Below, piece after piece: positions 56,527-64,000 of a stretch of 64,000 bases of DNA. Numbering within the stretch: position 1 is the first letter of the stretch; every line of letters begins with the position of its first letter. The notes beneath the pieces are model-generated. The model was not told the DNA's origin, did not search any database, and saw only the letters and a program-made list of their open reading frames with translations. Origin of the DNA: Paraburkholderia edwinii (lineage in GTDB: Bacteria; Pseudomonadota; Gammaproteobacteria; Burkholderiales; Burkholderiaceae); assembly GCF_019428685.1 (NCBI RefSeq), contig NZ_CP080095.1:3348001-3412000 (forward strand), in the 5' to 3' direction. Made by a program: the position numbers and the translations under genes.

Positions 56527-57369
56527 ATGCGTTTCGAAGGCTCATCGCAATACGTCGCCACCGACGACCTCAAGCTCGCGGTCAACGCCGCGATGACGTT
56601 GAAGCGCCCGCTTCTGATCAAGGGCGAGCCCGGCACCGGCAAGACGATGCTCGCCGAGGAAGTGGCCGCCGCGCTCGGCATGCCGCTTCTGCAGTGGCAC
56701 ATCAAATCGACAACGAAAGCGCAGCAGGGCCTCTACGAATACGACGCGGTGTCGCGTCTGCGCGATTCCCAGCTCGGCGACGAACGCGTGAAGGACATTC
56801 GCAATTACATTGTGAAAGGTGTGTTGTGGCAGGCGTTCGAGTCGGATCAGCAAACGGTGTTGCTAATCGACGAAATCGACAAGGCCGACATCGAGTTCCC
56901 GAACGACCTGCTGCGCGAACTCGACCGCATGGAGTTCTATGTGTATGAGACGCGCGAGCTCGTCAAGGCGAAGGAGCGGCCGCTCGTCATCATCACGTCG
57001 AATAACGAAAAAGAACTGCCCGATGCGTTCCTGCGCCGCTGCTTTTTCCATTACATCAAGTTCCCCGATCCGGCGACGATGCAGCAGATCATCGAGGTCC
57101 ACTACCCGGGGATCAAGCAGGAACTGCTGCGCGCGGCACTCGAAAGCTTCTACGAACTGCGCAACGTGTCGGGCCTGAAGAAGAAGCCGTCGACGTCCGA
57201 ACTGCTCGACTGGCTGAAGCTGTTGCTCGCCGAAGACATCCCGCCCGAAGCGCTGCGCTCGAGCGACCACAAGCAGATCGTGCCGCCGCTAGCCGGCGCG
57301 CTGCTGAAAAACGAGCAGGACGTCGCGCTCTTCGAACGCCTCGTGTTCATGAACCGCAACAACCGGTGA
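56527..57369 (+). CDS. MoxR-type AAA+ ATPase
   Basis: Chaperone-like AAA+ ATPase of 280 residues. It has Walker A GEPGTGKT (33-40), Walker B LLIDEIDKAD, and sensor/arginine-finger region SNNEKELPDAFLRRCFFHYI. MoxR ATPases pair with VWA-domain proteins to insert metals or assemble complexes; here the VWA partner follows 31 bases downstream. The type resembles CoxD and other small MoxR proteins, but no CO-dehydrogenase genes are nearby, so the client is unknown. Confidence 0.93.
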   Translation: MRFEGSSQYVATDDLKLAVNAAMTLKRPLLIKGEPGTGKTMLAEEVAAALGMPLLQWHIKSTTKAQQGLYEYDAVSRLRDSQLGDERVKDIRNYIVKGVLWQAFESDQQTVLLIDEIDKADIEFPNDLLRELDRMEFYVYETRELVKAKERPLVIITSNNEKELPDAFLRRCFFHYIKFPDPATMQQIIEVHYPGIKQELLRAALESFYELRNVSGLKKKPSTSELLDWLKLLLAEDIPPEALRSSDHKQIVPPLAGALLKNEQDVALFERLVFMNRNNR

Positions 57370-57400
57370 GCGCCCACGCGCCCGCCGCGGAGAACCCGGC

Positions 57401-58576
57401 ATGCTGATCGACTTCTTCTACTCGCTGCGCGCCGCGAAACTGCCGGTCTCGGTGAAGGAGTATCTGACGCTGCTCGAGGCGCTGAAGGCGCAGGTCATCG
57501 AGCCGTCGCTCGACGAGTTCTACTACCTGTCGCGCATGACGCTCGTGAAGGACGAGCAGTATTTCGACAAGTTCGACCAGGCGTTCGGCGAGTACTTCAA
57601 GGGCATCGAACACACGGCGGCGCTCGCGCTCGACCTGCCCGACGACTGGCTCGCGAAGAAAATGAAACGCGATCTGACGCCCGAGGAAAAGGCGCAGATC
57701 GAAGCGCTCGGCGGCCTCGACAAGCTGATGCAGCGCCTGAAAGAAGTCTTCGACGAACAGAAGGGCCGTCACGAAGGCGGCGGCAAATGGATCGGTACGG
57801 GCGGCACGTCGCCGTTCGGCAACGGCGGCTACAACCCGGAAGGCATCCGCATCGGCGGCGACACGGCCGGCAACCGCAGCGCGGTCAAGGTATGGGACGC
57901 GCGCGCGTATCGCGACTACGACGACCAGGTCGAAATCGGCACGCGCAATATCAAGGTCGCACTGCGGCGCCTGCGCCGCTTCGCGCGAGAAGGCGCGGCG
58001 GAAGAGCTCGATTTGCCCGACACGATCCGCAGCACCGCGGCGAACGCCGGCTGGCTCGACCTCAAGATGGTGCCCGAGCGGCACAACAACGTGAAAGTGC
58101 TGATGCTGCTCGACGTCGGCGGCTCGATGGACGATCACATCAAGCGCACGGAAGAGCTGTTTTCGGCCGCCAAGGCCGAATTCAAGCACCTCGAGTTCTA
58201 TTACTTCCACAACTGCGTGTACGACTTCCTGTGGAAGAACAATCGCCGCCGCCACACCGAGCGCACGCCGACGTGGGACGTGCTGCACAAGTTCTCCGCG
58301 GACTACAAGCTGATCTTCGTCGGCGATGCGACCATGAGTCCGTACGAGGTGTTGCAGCCGGGCGGCTCGGTCGAATACAACAACCAGGAAGCGGGCGCGA
58401 TCTGGCTGCGGCGCCTCGCCGATCATTTCCCGCACTTCGCGTGGCTCAATCCGGAACCGGAGGGTCTCTGGGAGTACCGGCAGTCGGTGTCGGTGATTCG
58501 CGAAGTGCTGGGGCACCGGATGTATCCGCTGACGCTCGCGGGGCTCGAGGCGGCGATGCGGGTGCTGAGCAAGTAG
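57401..58576 (+). CDS. VWA-domain (CoxE-like) protein
   Basis: Cytoplasmic partner of the MoxR ATPase, 391 residues, beginning MLIDFFYSLRAAKLPVSVKE, the CoxE-type N-terminus. The middle is charged and Gly-rich (EGGGKWIGTGGTSPFGNGGY). The C-terminal VWA domain has the MIDAS motif DVGGS (D-x-G-x-S) and the distal Thr/Asp region FVGDATMSPYE. The pair probably forms a metal-dependent remodelling machine for an unidentified enzyme. Confidence 0.92.
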   Translation: MLIDFFYSLRAAKLPVSVKEYLTLLEALKAQVIEPSLDEFYYLSRMTLVKDEQYFDKFDQAFGEYFKGIEHTAALALDLPDDWLAKKMKRDLTPEEKAQIEALGGLDKLMQRLKEVFDEQKGRHEGGGKWIGTGGTSPFGNGGYNPEGIRIGGDTAGNRSAVKVWDARAYRDYDDQVEIGTRNIKVALRRLRRFAREGAAEELDLPDTIRSTAANAGWLDLKMVPERHNNVKVLMLLDVGGSMDDHIKRTEELFSAAKAEFKHLEFYYFHNCVYDFLWKNNRRRHTERTPTWDVLHKFSADYKLIFVGDATMSPYEVLQPGGSVEYNNQEAGAIWLRRLADHFPHFAWLNPEPEGLWEYRQSVSVIREVLGHRMYPLTLAGLEAAMRVLSK

Positions 58577-58725
58577 GCACGGCCGGCCGCCCGAACTGCC
58601 CGCCCGGGGCTATCCCGAAGTCACAAACACCGCAAAATGCGGCAGAATGCCGCACTACTTTTGCGTGATTCCGTAGCAATCACGCAACAAAGCCACAACA
58701 AATAACACTACAGCCGGTGTTCCGC

Positions 58726-59949
58726 ATGAGCTCACCCTCCTCTCCCGACCTGTCGCCGGGCAATCCCGCTCCGCTGAAACCGCTGAAACCGTTCGCCGAT
58801 ACCTCTCTATCGGCGCTCGTCGCCGGCTTCGTCGCGATGATGACCGGCTACACGAGTTCGCTCGTGCTGATGTTCCAGGCCGGCCAGGCCGCGCATCTGA
58901 GCGACGCGCAGATCTCATCGTGGATCTGGGCGCTGTCGATCGGCATGGGACTGTGCACGATCGGGCTCTCGCTGCGCTATCGCGCGCCGATCGTGATCGC
59001 ATGGTCGACGCCCGGTGCGGCGCTGCTTGTCACGTCGCTGCCGCATGTCAGCTACGCGCAAGCGATCGGCGCATTTATCGCCTGCGCGCTGCTGCTGACC
59101 GCCGTCGGCCTGACCGGCTGGTTCGATGCCCTGATGAAAAAGATTCCCGCCGGCATTGCATCGGCGCTGCTCGCGGGCATTCTGTTCGAGATCGGCATCG
59201 AAATTTTCCGTGCTGCGCAATTTCAGACCGCGCTGGTGCTCGCGATGTTCTTCGCCTACCTCGTCATGAAACGCATCGCGCCGCGCTATGCGATCGTGAC
59301 CACGCTCGTGGTCGGCACGCTGGTCGCGGGCGGCCTCGGTCTGCTCGACTTCAGCCACTTCCGCATCGCGCTCGCGCAGCCGGTGCTGACGATGCCAGCG
59401 TTTTCGCTGTCCGCGATCGTCAGCATCGGCATTCCGCTGTTCGTCGTCGCGATGGCGTCGCAGAACGTGCCGGGCATCGCGGTACTGCGCGCGGACGGCT
59501 ATACGACGCCGTCGTCGCCGCTGATCGCCACCACCGGCCTCGCATCGCTCGTGCTCGCGCCGTTCGGCTCGCACGGCATCAATCTCGCGGCGATCACGGC
59601 CGCGATCTGCACGGGCCGCGAAGCACACGAAGACCGCACGAAGCGCTACACCGCGGCGCTCTGGTGCGGGCTCTTCTATCTGGTTGCCGGTGTGTTCGGC
59701 GCGACGATCGCTGCGCTCTTCGCCGCGTTGCCCAAGGCGCTCGTCGTCTCGGTGGCAGCGCTCGCGCTGTTCGGTTCGATCATGAGCGGGCTCACGAATG
59801 CGATGCAGGACGGCAAGCAGCGCGAGGCCGCGCTCGTCACCTTTATGGTGACGGCTTCGGGACTCACGCTGCTGTCGATCGGCTCGGCGTTCTGGGGACT
59901 GGTCGCGGGCGTGATCACGCAGGTCGTGCTGAACGCGCGCAAAGGGTAA
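58726..59949 (+). CDS. benE: Benzoate/H+ symporter family transporter
   Basis: BenE-family inner-membrane carrier of 407 residues with about 12 hydrophobic segments (for example TSLSALVAGFVAMMTGYTSS and FSLSAIVSIGIPLFVVAMAS). Family motifs are SWIWALSIGMGLCTIGLSL, WSTPGAALL, ASQNVPGIAVLRADGY and APFGSHGINLAAITAAIC. ATG 58726 is preferred over GTG 58717; neither has a strong site. No benzoate catabolic genes are nearby, so the substrate is inferred from family only. Confidence 0.9.
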   Translation: MSSPSSPDLSPGNPAPLKPLKPFADTSLSALVAGFVAMMTGYTSSLVLMFQAGQAAHLSDAQISSWIWALSIGMGLCTIGLSLRYRAPIVIAWSTPGAALLVTSLPHVSYAQAIGAFIACALLLTAVGLTGWFDALMKKIPAGIASALLAGILFEIGIEIFRAAQFQTALVLAMFFAYLVMKRIAPRYAIVTTLVVGTLVAGGLGLLDFSHFRIALAQPVLTMPAFSLSAIVSIGIPLFVVAMASQNVPGIAVLRADGYTTPSSPLIATTGLASLVLAPFGSHGINLAAITAAICTGREAHEDRTKRYTAALWCGLFYLVAGVFGATIAALFAALPKALVVSVAALALFGSIMSGLTNAMQDGKQREAALVTFMVTASGLTLLSIGSAFWGLVAGVITQVVLNARKG

Positions 59950-60406
59950 AACCGCGTAAAGCGCGGGAAAAACCCGGCTGAAGCCCCGCCCCAATCCGGG
60001 ATCACAACGTGGCACGCGCCATGCGGTCCAACGGTGAGATCCGAAGCCCGTTCCATGGCCGGTGAATCGCCAGCGAGCGGCTGCGTAATGGGCATTGAAC
60101 GCCCGCTGCACGCGGCCCGCACGATCAGTCGAACCATTGTCAGCCGTTCCGCCATAAAATAAAGGAATCGGGCGGCGTTCCGTGTGAGGTTTGGCGTTCA
60201 CGGCGTTGCATGGCATTGGCGTGGCGTTTGCGTGGCTTTGAACCTGGCGTTTGACGTCCATCCGGCGCTAACATCGAACACTGCCCCGCCCCGGGCAATG
60301 CGGGACCCTGCGGGATGACCGGCTGCCGCCGGCCAGTCGGAACCAACCGGCACCGGCAGCGTCATCATTTTCTGACCACGGCGCGCACGCGCCTAAAAGG
60401 CTCGAT
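59950..60406 (+). other. 457-base gap upstream of tal
   Basis: No gene is supported. An AT-rich island CATAAAATAAAGG at 60153-60165 and imperfect GGCGTTTGCGTGGC-type repeats at about 60187-60255 are the only marked features. The tal promoter presumably lies here. Confidence 0.4.
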
Positions 60407-61360
60407 ATGACTACTGCACTCGACCAGCTGAAGCAATTCACGAAGGTCGTCGCCGACACCGGCGACTTCCAGCAACTCGCCCAGTACAAACCGCAAGACG
60501 CGACCACCAATCCGTCGCTCGTACTGAAGGCCGTGCAGAAGGACGACTACAAGCCTCTGCTCGAAAAAACCGTGCGCGATCATTCGTCGAAGCCGGTCTC
60601 CGCGATCATCGACCATCTGCTGATCGCGTTCGGCACCGAGATCCTGAAGATCGTGCCGGGCCGCGTGTCGACTGAAGTCGACGCACGGCTGTCGTTCGAC
60701 ACGAAAGGCTCGATCGACAAGGCGCATGAAATCATCAAGCTGTACAAGGAAGCCGGCATCGACCGCTCCCGCGTGCTGATCAAGCTCGCGTCGACGTGGG
60801 AAGGCATCCGCGCGGCCGAAGTGCTGCAGAAGGAAGGCATCCACTGCAACATGACGCTGCTGTTCTCGCTCGCGCAGGCCGTCGCCGCCGCCGAAGCAGG
60901 CGCGCAGCTAATCTCGCCGTTCGTCGGCCGCATTTACGACTGGTACAAGAAAAACGCCGGCAGCAACTGGGACGAAGCGCGCGACGGCGGCGCGAACGAC
61001 CCGGGCGTGCAATCGGTGCGCCGCATTTATGCGTACTACAAGAAGTTCGGTTACCCGACTGAAGTGATGGGCGCGAGCTTCCGCACGACGAGCCAGATTC
61101 TCGAACTGGCCGGCTGCGACCTGCTGACGATCAGCCCCGATCTGCTGCAGAAACTGCAGGACAGCAACGACAAGGTCGAGCGCAAGCTGTCGCCGGATGC
61201 GAGCAAGAATACGGAAATCGCGCGCGTGCCGGTGGACGAGCCGACGTTCCGTTTCCTCGTCAACGACGAAGCGATGGCCTCCGAAAAGCTGGCGGAAGGC
61301 ATTCGCACGTTCGCTGCCGATGCGATCAAGCTTGAGAAGCTGATCGAAGCGCTGCGCTAG
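60407..61360 (+). CDS. tal: Transaldolase
   Basis: Non-oxidative pentose phosphate enzyme of 317 residues, TalB type. The Schiff-base lysine is K126 in [17 protein letters not shown]. Catalytic D17, [11 protein letters not shown] and [19 protein letters not shown] are also present. ATG 60407 begins [20 protein letters not shown]. It is followed by a strong terminator at 61451, so it is probably monocistronic. Confidence 0.97.
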   Translation: MTTALDQLKQFTKVVADTGDFQQLAQYKPQDATTNPSLVLKAVQKDDYKPLLEKTVRDHSSKPVSAIIDHLLIAFGTEILKIVPGRVSTEVDARLSFDTKGSIDKAHEIIKLYKEAGIDRSRVLIKLASTWEGIRAAEVLQKEGIHCNMTLLFSLAQAVAAAEAGAQLISPFVGRIYDWYKKNAGSNWDEARDGGANDPGVQSVRRIYAYYKKFGYPTEVMGASFRTTSQILELAGCDLLTISPDLLQKLQDSNDKVERKLSPDASKNTEIARVPVDEPTFRFLVNDEAMASEKLAEGIRTFAADAIKLEKLIEALR

Positions 61361-61450
61361 TCCGGGCGAACGGCAGCGCGGCAATAGCGGCGCCGCAAGC
61401 AGCCGTTTATCGAGCGAGCCGTCACGTCTGACGGTTGCGCGTGTCGTATC

Positions 61451-61489
61451 ACGGCGCGTGCGGCATTCGAGCCGCACGCGCCGTTTTTG
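61451..61489 (+). terminator. Strong intrinsic terminator after tal
   Basis: Perfect 14-base stem ACGGCGCGTGCGGC / GCCGCACGCGCCGT with a six-base loop (ATTCGA), followed by TTTTG. Confidence 0.93.
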
Positions 61490-61630
61490 CTTGTGCGTCT
61501 CCCGCATCTCGTATTCCGCACGCGCCTATCGCATGCAGTGCCAACAAACTTTCACAGTGCGCACAAGCTCGCCGACTAGAATCGTTTGCACATGTGTTCC
61601 GCTTACGAGGCGTGCGACACATCGACCGCC

Positions 61631-61666
61631 ATGGCAACCGCGATGGCAACCGGCACGGCAACTGAC
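61631..61666 (+). repeat. Degenerate 12-bp tandem repeat, 3 units, upstream of VOC gene
   Basis: ATGGCAACCGCG, ATGGCAACCGGC and ACGGCAACTGAC in a row, ending 23 bases before the VOC start codon. Confidence 0.75.
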
Positions 61667-61689
61667 GTGTCCACTTCTGGGAGATAACG

Positions 61690-62121
61690 ATGCTAGTCCA
61701 GCCCTACCTGTTCTTTAACGGCCGCTGCGAAGAAGCGCTCAATTTCTATCGTGAGAAGCTCGGCGCCGAGGTGCTGTTCCAGACGCATTTCAGGGACGCG
61801 CCGCCGGACTCCGGACACACGCCCGCACCCGGCACCGAGGACAAGATCATGCATTGCACATTCCGCATCGGCACGACGGAGCTGATGGGGTCCGACGGCA
61901 ACTGCGAGCCGGGAGCGGATAAGCCGGGAGGCTTCAGCCTGTCGCTGACCGCCGACGACAAGGCATCGGGCGAGAAGCTTTTCAACGCGCTCGCCGACGG
62001 CGGCAATGTGATGATGCCGTGGCAGCCGACGTTCTGGACCGAGGGCTTTGGTATGCTCGTCGACCGCTTCGGCATCATGTGGATGGTGACGATTCCGCAC
62101 GACAAGGGCTACAAGAGTTGA
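61690..62121 (+). CDS. VOC family protein, PhnB-like
   Basis: Glyoxalase/bleomycin-resistance fold protein of 143 residues with the PhnB/YjdN pattern: QPYLFFNGRCEEALNFYREK, KIMHCTFRIGTTELMGSDG, FSLSLTADDKASGEKLFNAL and DRFGIMWMVTIPH. Metal-binding and substrate are not predictable. ATG 61690 follows GGGAGATAAC. Its TGA stop is the first base triplet of a 14-bp tandem repeat. Confidence 0.9.
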   Translation: MLVQPYLFFNGRCEEALNFYREKLGAEVLFQTHFRDAPPDSGHTPAPGTEDKIMHCTFRIGTTELMGSDGNCEPGADKPGGFSLSLTADDKASGEKLFNALADGGNVMMPWQPTFWTEGFGMLVDRFGIMWMVTIPHDKGYKS

Positions 62122-62160
62122 TCAAAGCGGGCTGATCAAAGCGGGCTGATCAAAGCAGCC
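62119..62160 (+). repeat. 14-bp tandem repeat starting at the VOC stop codon, 3 units
   Basis: TGATCAAAGCGGGC twice, then TGATCAAAGCAGCC. The first TGA is the stop codon. The last unit pairs with the previous one to form stem GCGGGCT / AGCCCGC, which may act as a weak terminator. Confidence 0.9.
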
Positions 62161-62236
62161 CGCGTTTCCCGCCTCACCGGATCTACACCAAGGGCGGCGC
62201 CGCGCGCCAAACCACGGCGCTCCGCCGCCTCAGCGC

Positions 62237-63400
62237 TCAATGCTGCTGCTGATGCTCGTGACGGTGCGTAATCCGCGTGCGGCGCTCGATATTCCAAGCC
62301 GGCTCGGTCTCGACGAGCAGCGCGCGCAGGCGCTCCACCTGCTCAGCGACGCGTTCGTTGAGCCAGCACGGCCCCTGCAACTCAGCGGCGGCGTTCGCGA
62401 CCACGGCGGCCGGGTCCAGCAGCGCCGGCGGCAACGCATCGGGCATCCGGAAGTGCGGCACATTCGTAAAACGCAGCGCACGCGCCAGTTCGAGCAGCAC
62501 CAAGCGCACCACCGTCGCGTCGCGTCCGCACTGGCCGGCAAAGCCGGCACGCATCGCCGGATCGCCGCGCGTCAGCACGCCGTTCGACATGATCTCGAGC
62601 GCGCTCAATAGCATGCGGTGCAGTTGCTGGATCTGATCGAGCCGCCCCGGTGCGACTTCGATTTCCTTCGCGACCCACGGCATGACCGCGCGCAGTTGCA
62701 CGAGCCGTCGCGCCATACGCAGAAACACCGCGTTCTGTTCTTCAGCGGAAAGCCAGTCGCCATGCGCCATCCGCGTATAGATGCGCGCGCAATCGCGCAG
62801 ATTGTCGGAGAGCAGGTAGCGCCACGTGTAGGTGGCGTGCAGCGGCAGAGCAAAAGAAAATGCCAGCGCGATGACCGTGCCGATCGCGACGTCAGCGGCA
62901 CGCCAGAGCCCTTCCGACACCTGGTTGTCGCCGAAGCCGCCGACGATGCACATCGTGATCGCGGTCAGCAATGCCATATAGCCGTACGAACCAATTGCAA
63001 ACGCGCCGCACACGCCGGCCACGACCGCCATCAGGATCGCGGTCACCGTAATCGAGCCGAACAGGCTGTGCTGGACGATCAGCGCGAGTCCGAGCCCGGC
63101 GCCGAGCAGCGTGCCGATGGTCCGTTCGAGCGCTTTGCGCCGGATATTACCGTGATGCTGCAAACCGCCGATCACGATCAGCACCGTGATCGATGCCCAG
63201 ATGCCGTATGGCAGGTCCAGCGCGCGTATCAGCGCAATCGACACGAGCATCGCGGCGCCGACGCGAACGCCGTGCAGCACCTTTGCATTGCGGTAGCGGT
63301 AGTACGGCGACGTCACCGTGCGCAACAGCCGCGCCAAAGCCGAGCGGCGACGCACGATGCGCGCGCCGCCCGCGGCGTGTTCCGAATCGTCCAGAGCCAT
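62237..63400 (-). CDS. FUSC family membrane protein (single-block)
   Basis: Inner-membrane protein of 387 residues with one FUSC-like block of about six transmembrane segments (VRVGAAMLVSIALIRALDLP through AIGTVIALAFSFALPLHATY) and a cytoplasmic helical C-terminus ending HRHEHQQQH. It has the family motif GGLQHHGNIRRKALERTIGT. It is shorter than the 735-residue pump at 32641 and has no adaptor or outer-membrane partner nearby. Role in export or in aluminium/aromatic acid resistance is unknown. Confidence 0.88.
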   Translation of the reverse strand: MALDDSEHAAGGARIVRRRSALARLLRTVTSPYYRYRNAKVLHGVRVGAAMLVSIALIRALDLPYGIWASITVLIVIGGLQHHGNIRRKALERTIGTLLGAGLGLALIVQHSLFGSITVTAILMAVVAGVCGAFAIGSYGYMALLTAITMCIVGGFGDNQVSEGLWRAADVAIGTVIALAFSFALPLHATYTWRYLLSDNLRDCARIYTRMAHGDWLSAEEQNAVFLRMARRLVQLRAVMPWVAKEIEVAPGRLDQIQQLHRMLLSALEIMSNGVLTRGDPAMRAGFAGQCGRDATVVRLVLLELARALRFTNVPHFRMPDALPPALLDPAAVVANAAAELQGPCWLNERVAEQVERLRALLVETEPAWNIERRTRITHRHEHQQQH

Positions 63401-63490
63401 ATCAGTCTCGCAGTCGTTTCGAGTCGAGGTTTCGCGTCAGGTCAGGGCGTGCTGATGCGCAGTATCGCGCACCTCATGCACGCGTGGGCC

Positions 63491-63512
63491 GCCCGGGCAA
63501 AGAAAATTGCCC
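63491..63512. other. Intergenic hairpin
   Basis: Stem CCGGGCAA / TTGCCCGG, loop AGAAAA, in the 237-base spacer between the cytochrome stop and the FUSC start. No T-run follows, so it may be a regulatory or processing structure. Confidence 0.4.
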
Positions 63513-63587
63513 GGCACGCGCGTGGGCGGCGCGGCCGGGCAACTTCGTTCCGATGCGGCGCGTGATGGATGCAACACGCATCGCGTC

Positions 63588-63632
63588 ACCTCATCGGCCA
63601 CCTCATCGGCCACCTCATCGGCCACCTCATCG
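63588..63632 (-). repeat. 12-bp tandem repeat just 3' of the partial cytochrome gene
   Basis: ACCTCATCGGCC occurs three times exactly, then ACCTCATCG. On the cytochrome's strand the unit is GATGAGGTGGCC, starting nine bases after the stop codon. Confidence 0.92.
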
Positions 63633-63637
63633 ACGAC

Positions 63638-64000
63638 TCATTGACCACTCACCGTGCTGCTCTTGCGAATGCGCCGGACCTCGTCCGCATCGACCGCGGG
63701 CGCCCGATTGCCCCACGCGCCGCGGATGAACGTGACCACGTCCGCCACTTGCTGGTCATCGAGCCGCTGACCGAAAGCGGGCATCGTAAACACGGTCGGC
63801 GCGTGCCGCGTGCCCGGCATCGACGCGCCGTGCAGCACGAGGCTCACGAGCGACGTCGGGTCCTGCGCATTGACGGTCGCGCTCAGCGCAAGCCGGGGGA
63901 ACACGCCGTCATAGCCTTTGCCGTCCGATCGATGGCAAGCCGCGCAGTTGTCGAGGAAGGTCCGTGCGCCGCGCAACTCGGTGTGTCCCGCGTGCAGCGC
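63638..64000 (-). CDS. c-type cytochrome, C-terminal part (partial, 5' end outside window)
   Basis: The frame is open to the right edge; 120 residues are visible. One haem site, CAACH in LDNCAACHRSDGKGYDGVF, and the cytochrome c fold with FTMPAFGQRLDDQQVADVVT (distal Met) are seen. The pattern resembles the last domain of tri-haem cytochrome subunits that accompany membrane-bound GMC or aldehyde/alcohol dehydrogenases, so more haem domains probably lie upstream. The tail DEVRRIRKSSTVSGQ ends at TGA 63638. Confidence 0.85.
   Translation of the reverse strand, partial: ALHAGHTELRGARTFLDNCAACHRSDGKGYDGVFPRLALSATVNAQDPTSLVSLVLHGASMPGTRHAPTVFTMPAFGQRLDDQQVADVVTFIRGAWGNRAPAVDADEVRRIRKSSTVSGQ

Larger units (their letters stand above)
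61361..61689 (+). other. 329-base gap after tal
   Basis: Contains the tal terminator (61451-61489) and a degenerate 12-bp array (61631-61666) just upstream of the VOC gene. No coding frame is supported. Confidence 0.5.

Noticed and set aside
57347-58516. 389-codon minus-strand frame opposite the VWA gene
   Set aside because: Antisense artefact; the VWA protein has a MIDAS motif and a matched MoxR partner.
60137-60160. Sigma-70 promoter TTGTCA ... TAAAAT before tal
   Set aside because: Spacing is only 12 bases, too short for a functional -35/-10 pair.
58915-60261. 448-codon minus-strand frame opposite benE
   Set aside because: Antisense of transmembrane coding; highly charged with no family.

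Overview
The window is a GC-rich stretch of ordinary bacterial chromosome. It looks like a beta-proteobacterium of the Burkholderiaceae (Burkholderia / Paraburkholderia / Caballeronia group). This rests on the thrS-infC-rpmI-rplT-pheS-pheT translation cluster next to relA, protein sequences that read like Burkholderia orthologues, an intracellular PHB depolymerase with a Cys nucleophile, an rsxB-nth pair without the other rsx genes, and strong G/C third-position codon bias throughout. The genus call is inference from remembered families; no search was run. I see no prophage, transposase, integron, CRISPR array or secretion cluster.

Layout. 1-9890 (minus strand): pheT (cut by the left edge), pheS, rplT, rpmI, infC (start codon ATC), thrS, tRNA-Val(GAC) and relA, with terminator- or attenuator-like hairpins between rplT and pheS, between infC and rpmI, and before thrS. 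10076-18848: mixed metabolism, namely a RidA protein, an alpha/beta hydrolase, a 3-oxoacid CoA-transferase (scoAB) divergent from a PAS-LuxR regulator, a thioesterase, an SDR divergent from ETF-ubiquinone oxidoreductase, and a TPR/glycosyltransferase-like protein. 18959-29709: aroC, a fused MFS-acyltransferase, a CBS protein, a PLP sulfhydrylase-like enzyme with a hydrolase, DUF962, YihY, WrbA-DUF2069, a phosphoesterase and an unlisted 53-residue membrane protein. 29944-35923: a LysR regulator divergent from a four-gene efflux operon (outer-membrane factor, FUSC pump, DUF1656, HlyD adaptor).

35996-47769: a DEAD-box helicase, a periplasmic lysozyme inhibitor, purT, a META-domain protein, a very large FtsK, PagP, a secreted lactonase-type propeller and two small proteins. 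48055-55974: GH15 hydrolase, phaZ, a TetR regulator, rsxB-nth, DUF1841 and two small c-type cytochromes. 56527-64000: a MoxR/VWA pair, benE, transaldolase, a VOC protein, a second FUSC protein and the end of another cytochrome c.

Functional threads are: translation and the stringent response; acetoacetyl-CoA, acyl-CoA and PHB turnover (scoAB, thioesterase, SDR, ETF-QO, phaZ); envelope defence and export (FUSC operon, MliC-like protein, PagP, MFS-PlsC); and redox chemistry (WrbA, RsxB, cytochromes).

The most unusual signal is not a gene. Short tandem arrays, mostly with a 12-bp unit, recur between genes (37775, 39824, 54241, 61631, 63588), with related 6-, 13- and 14-bp arrays (25922, 26010, 62119). 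Several start at or just after a stop codon, and two of them repeat the stop codon in frame.
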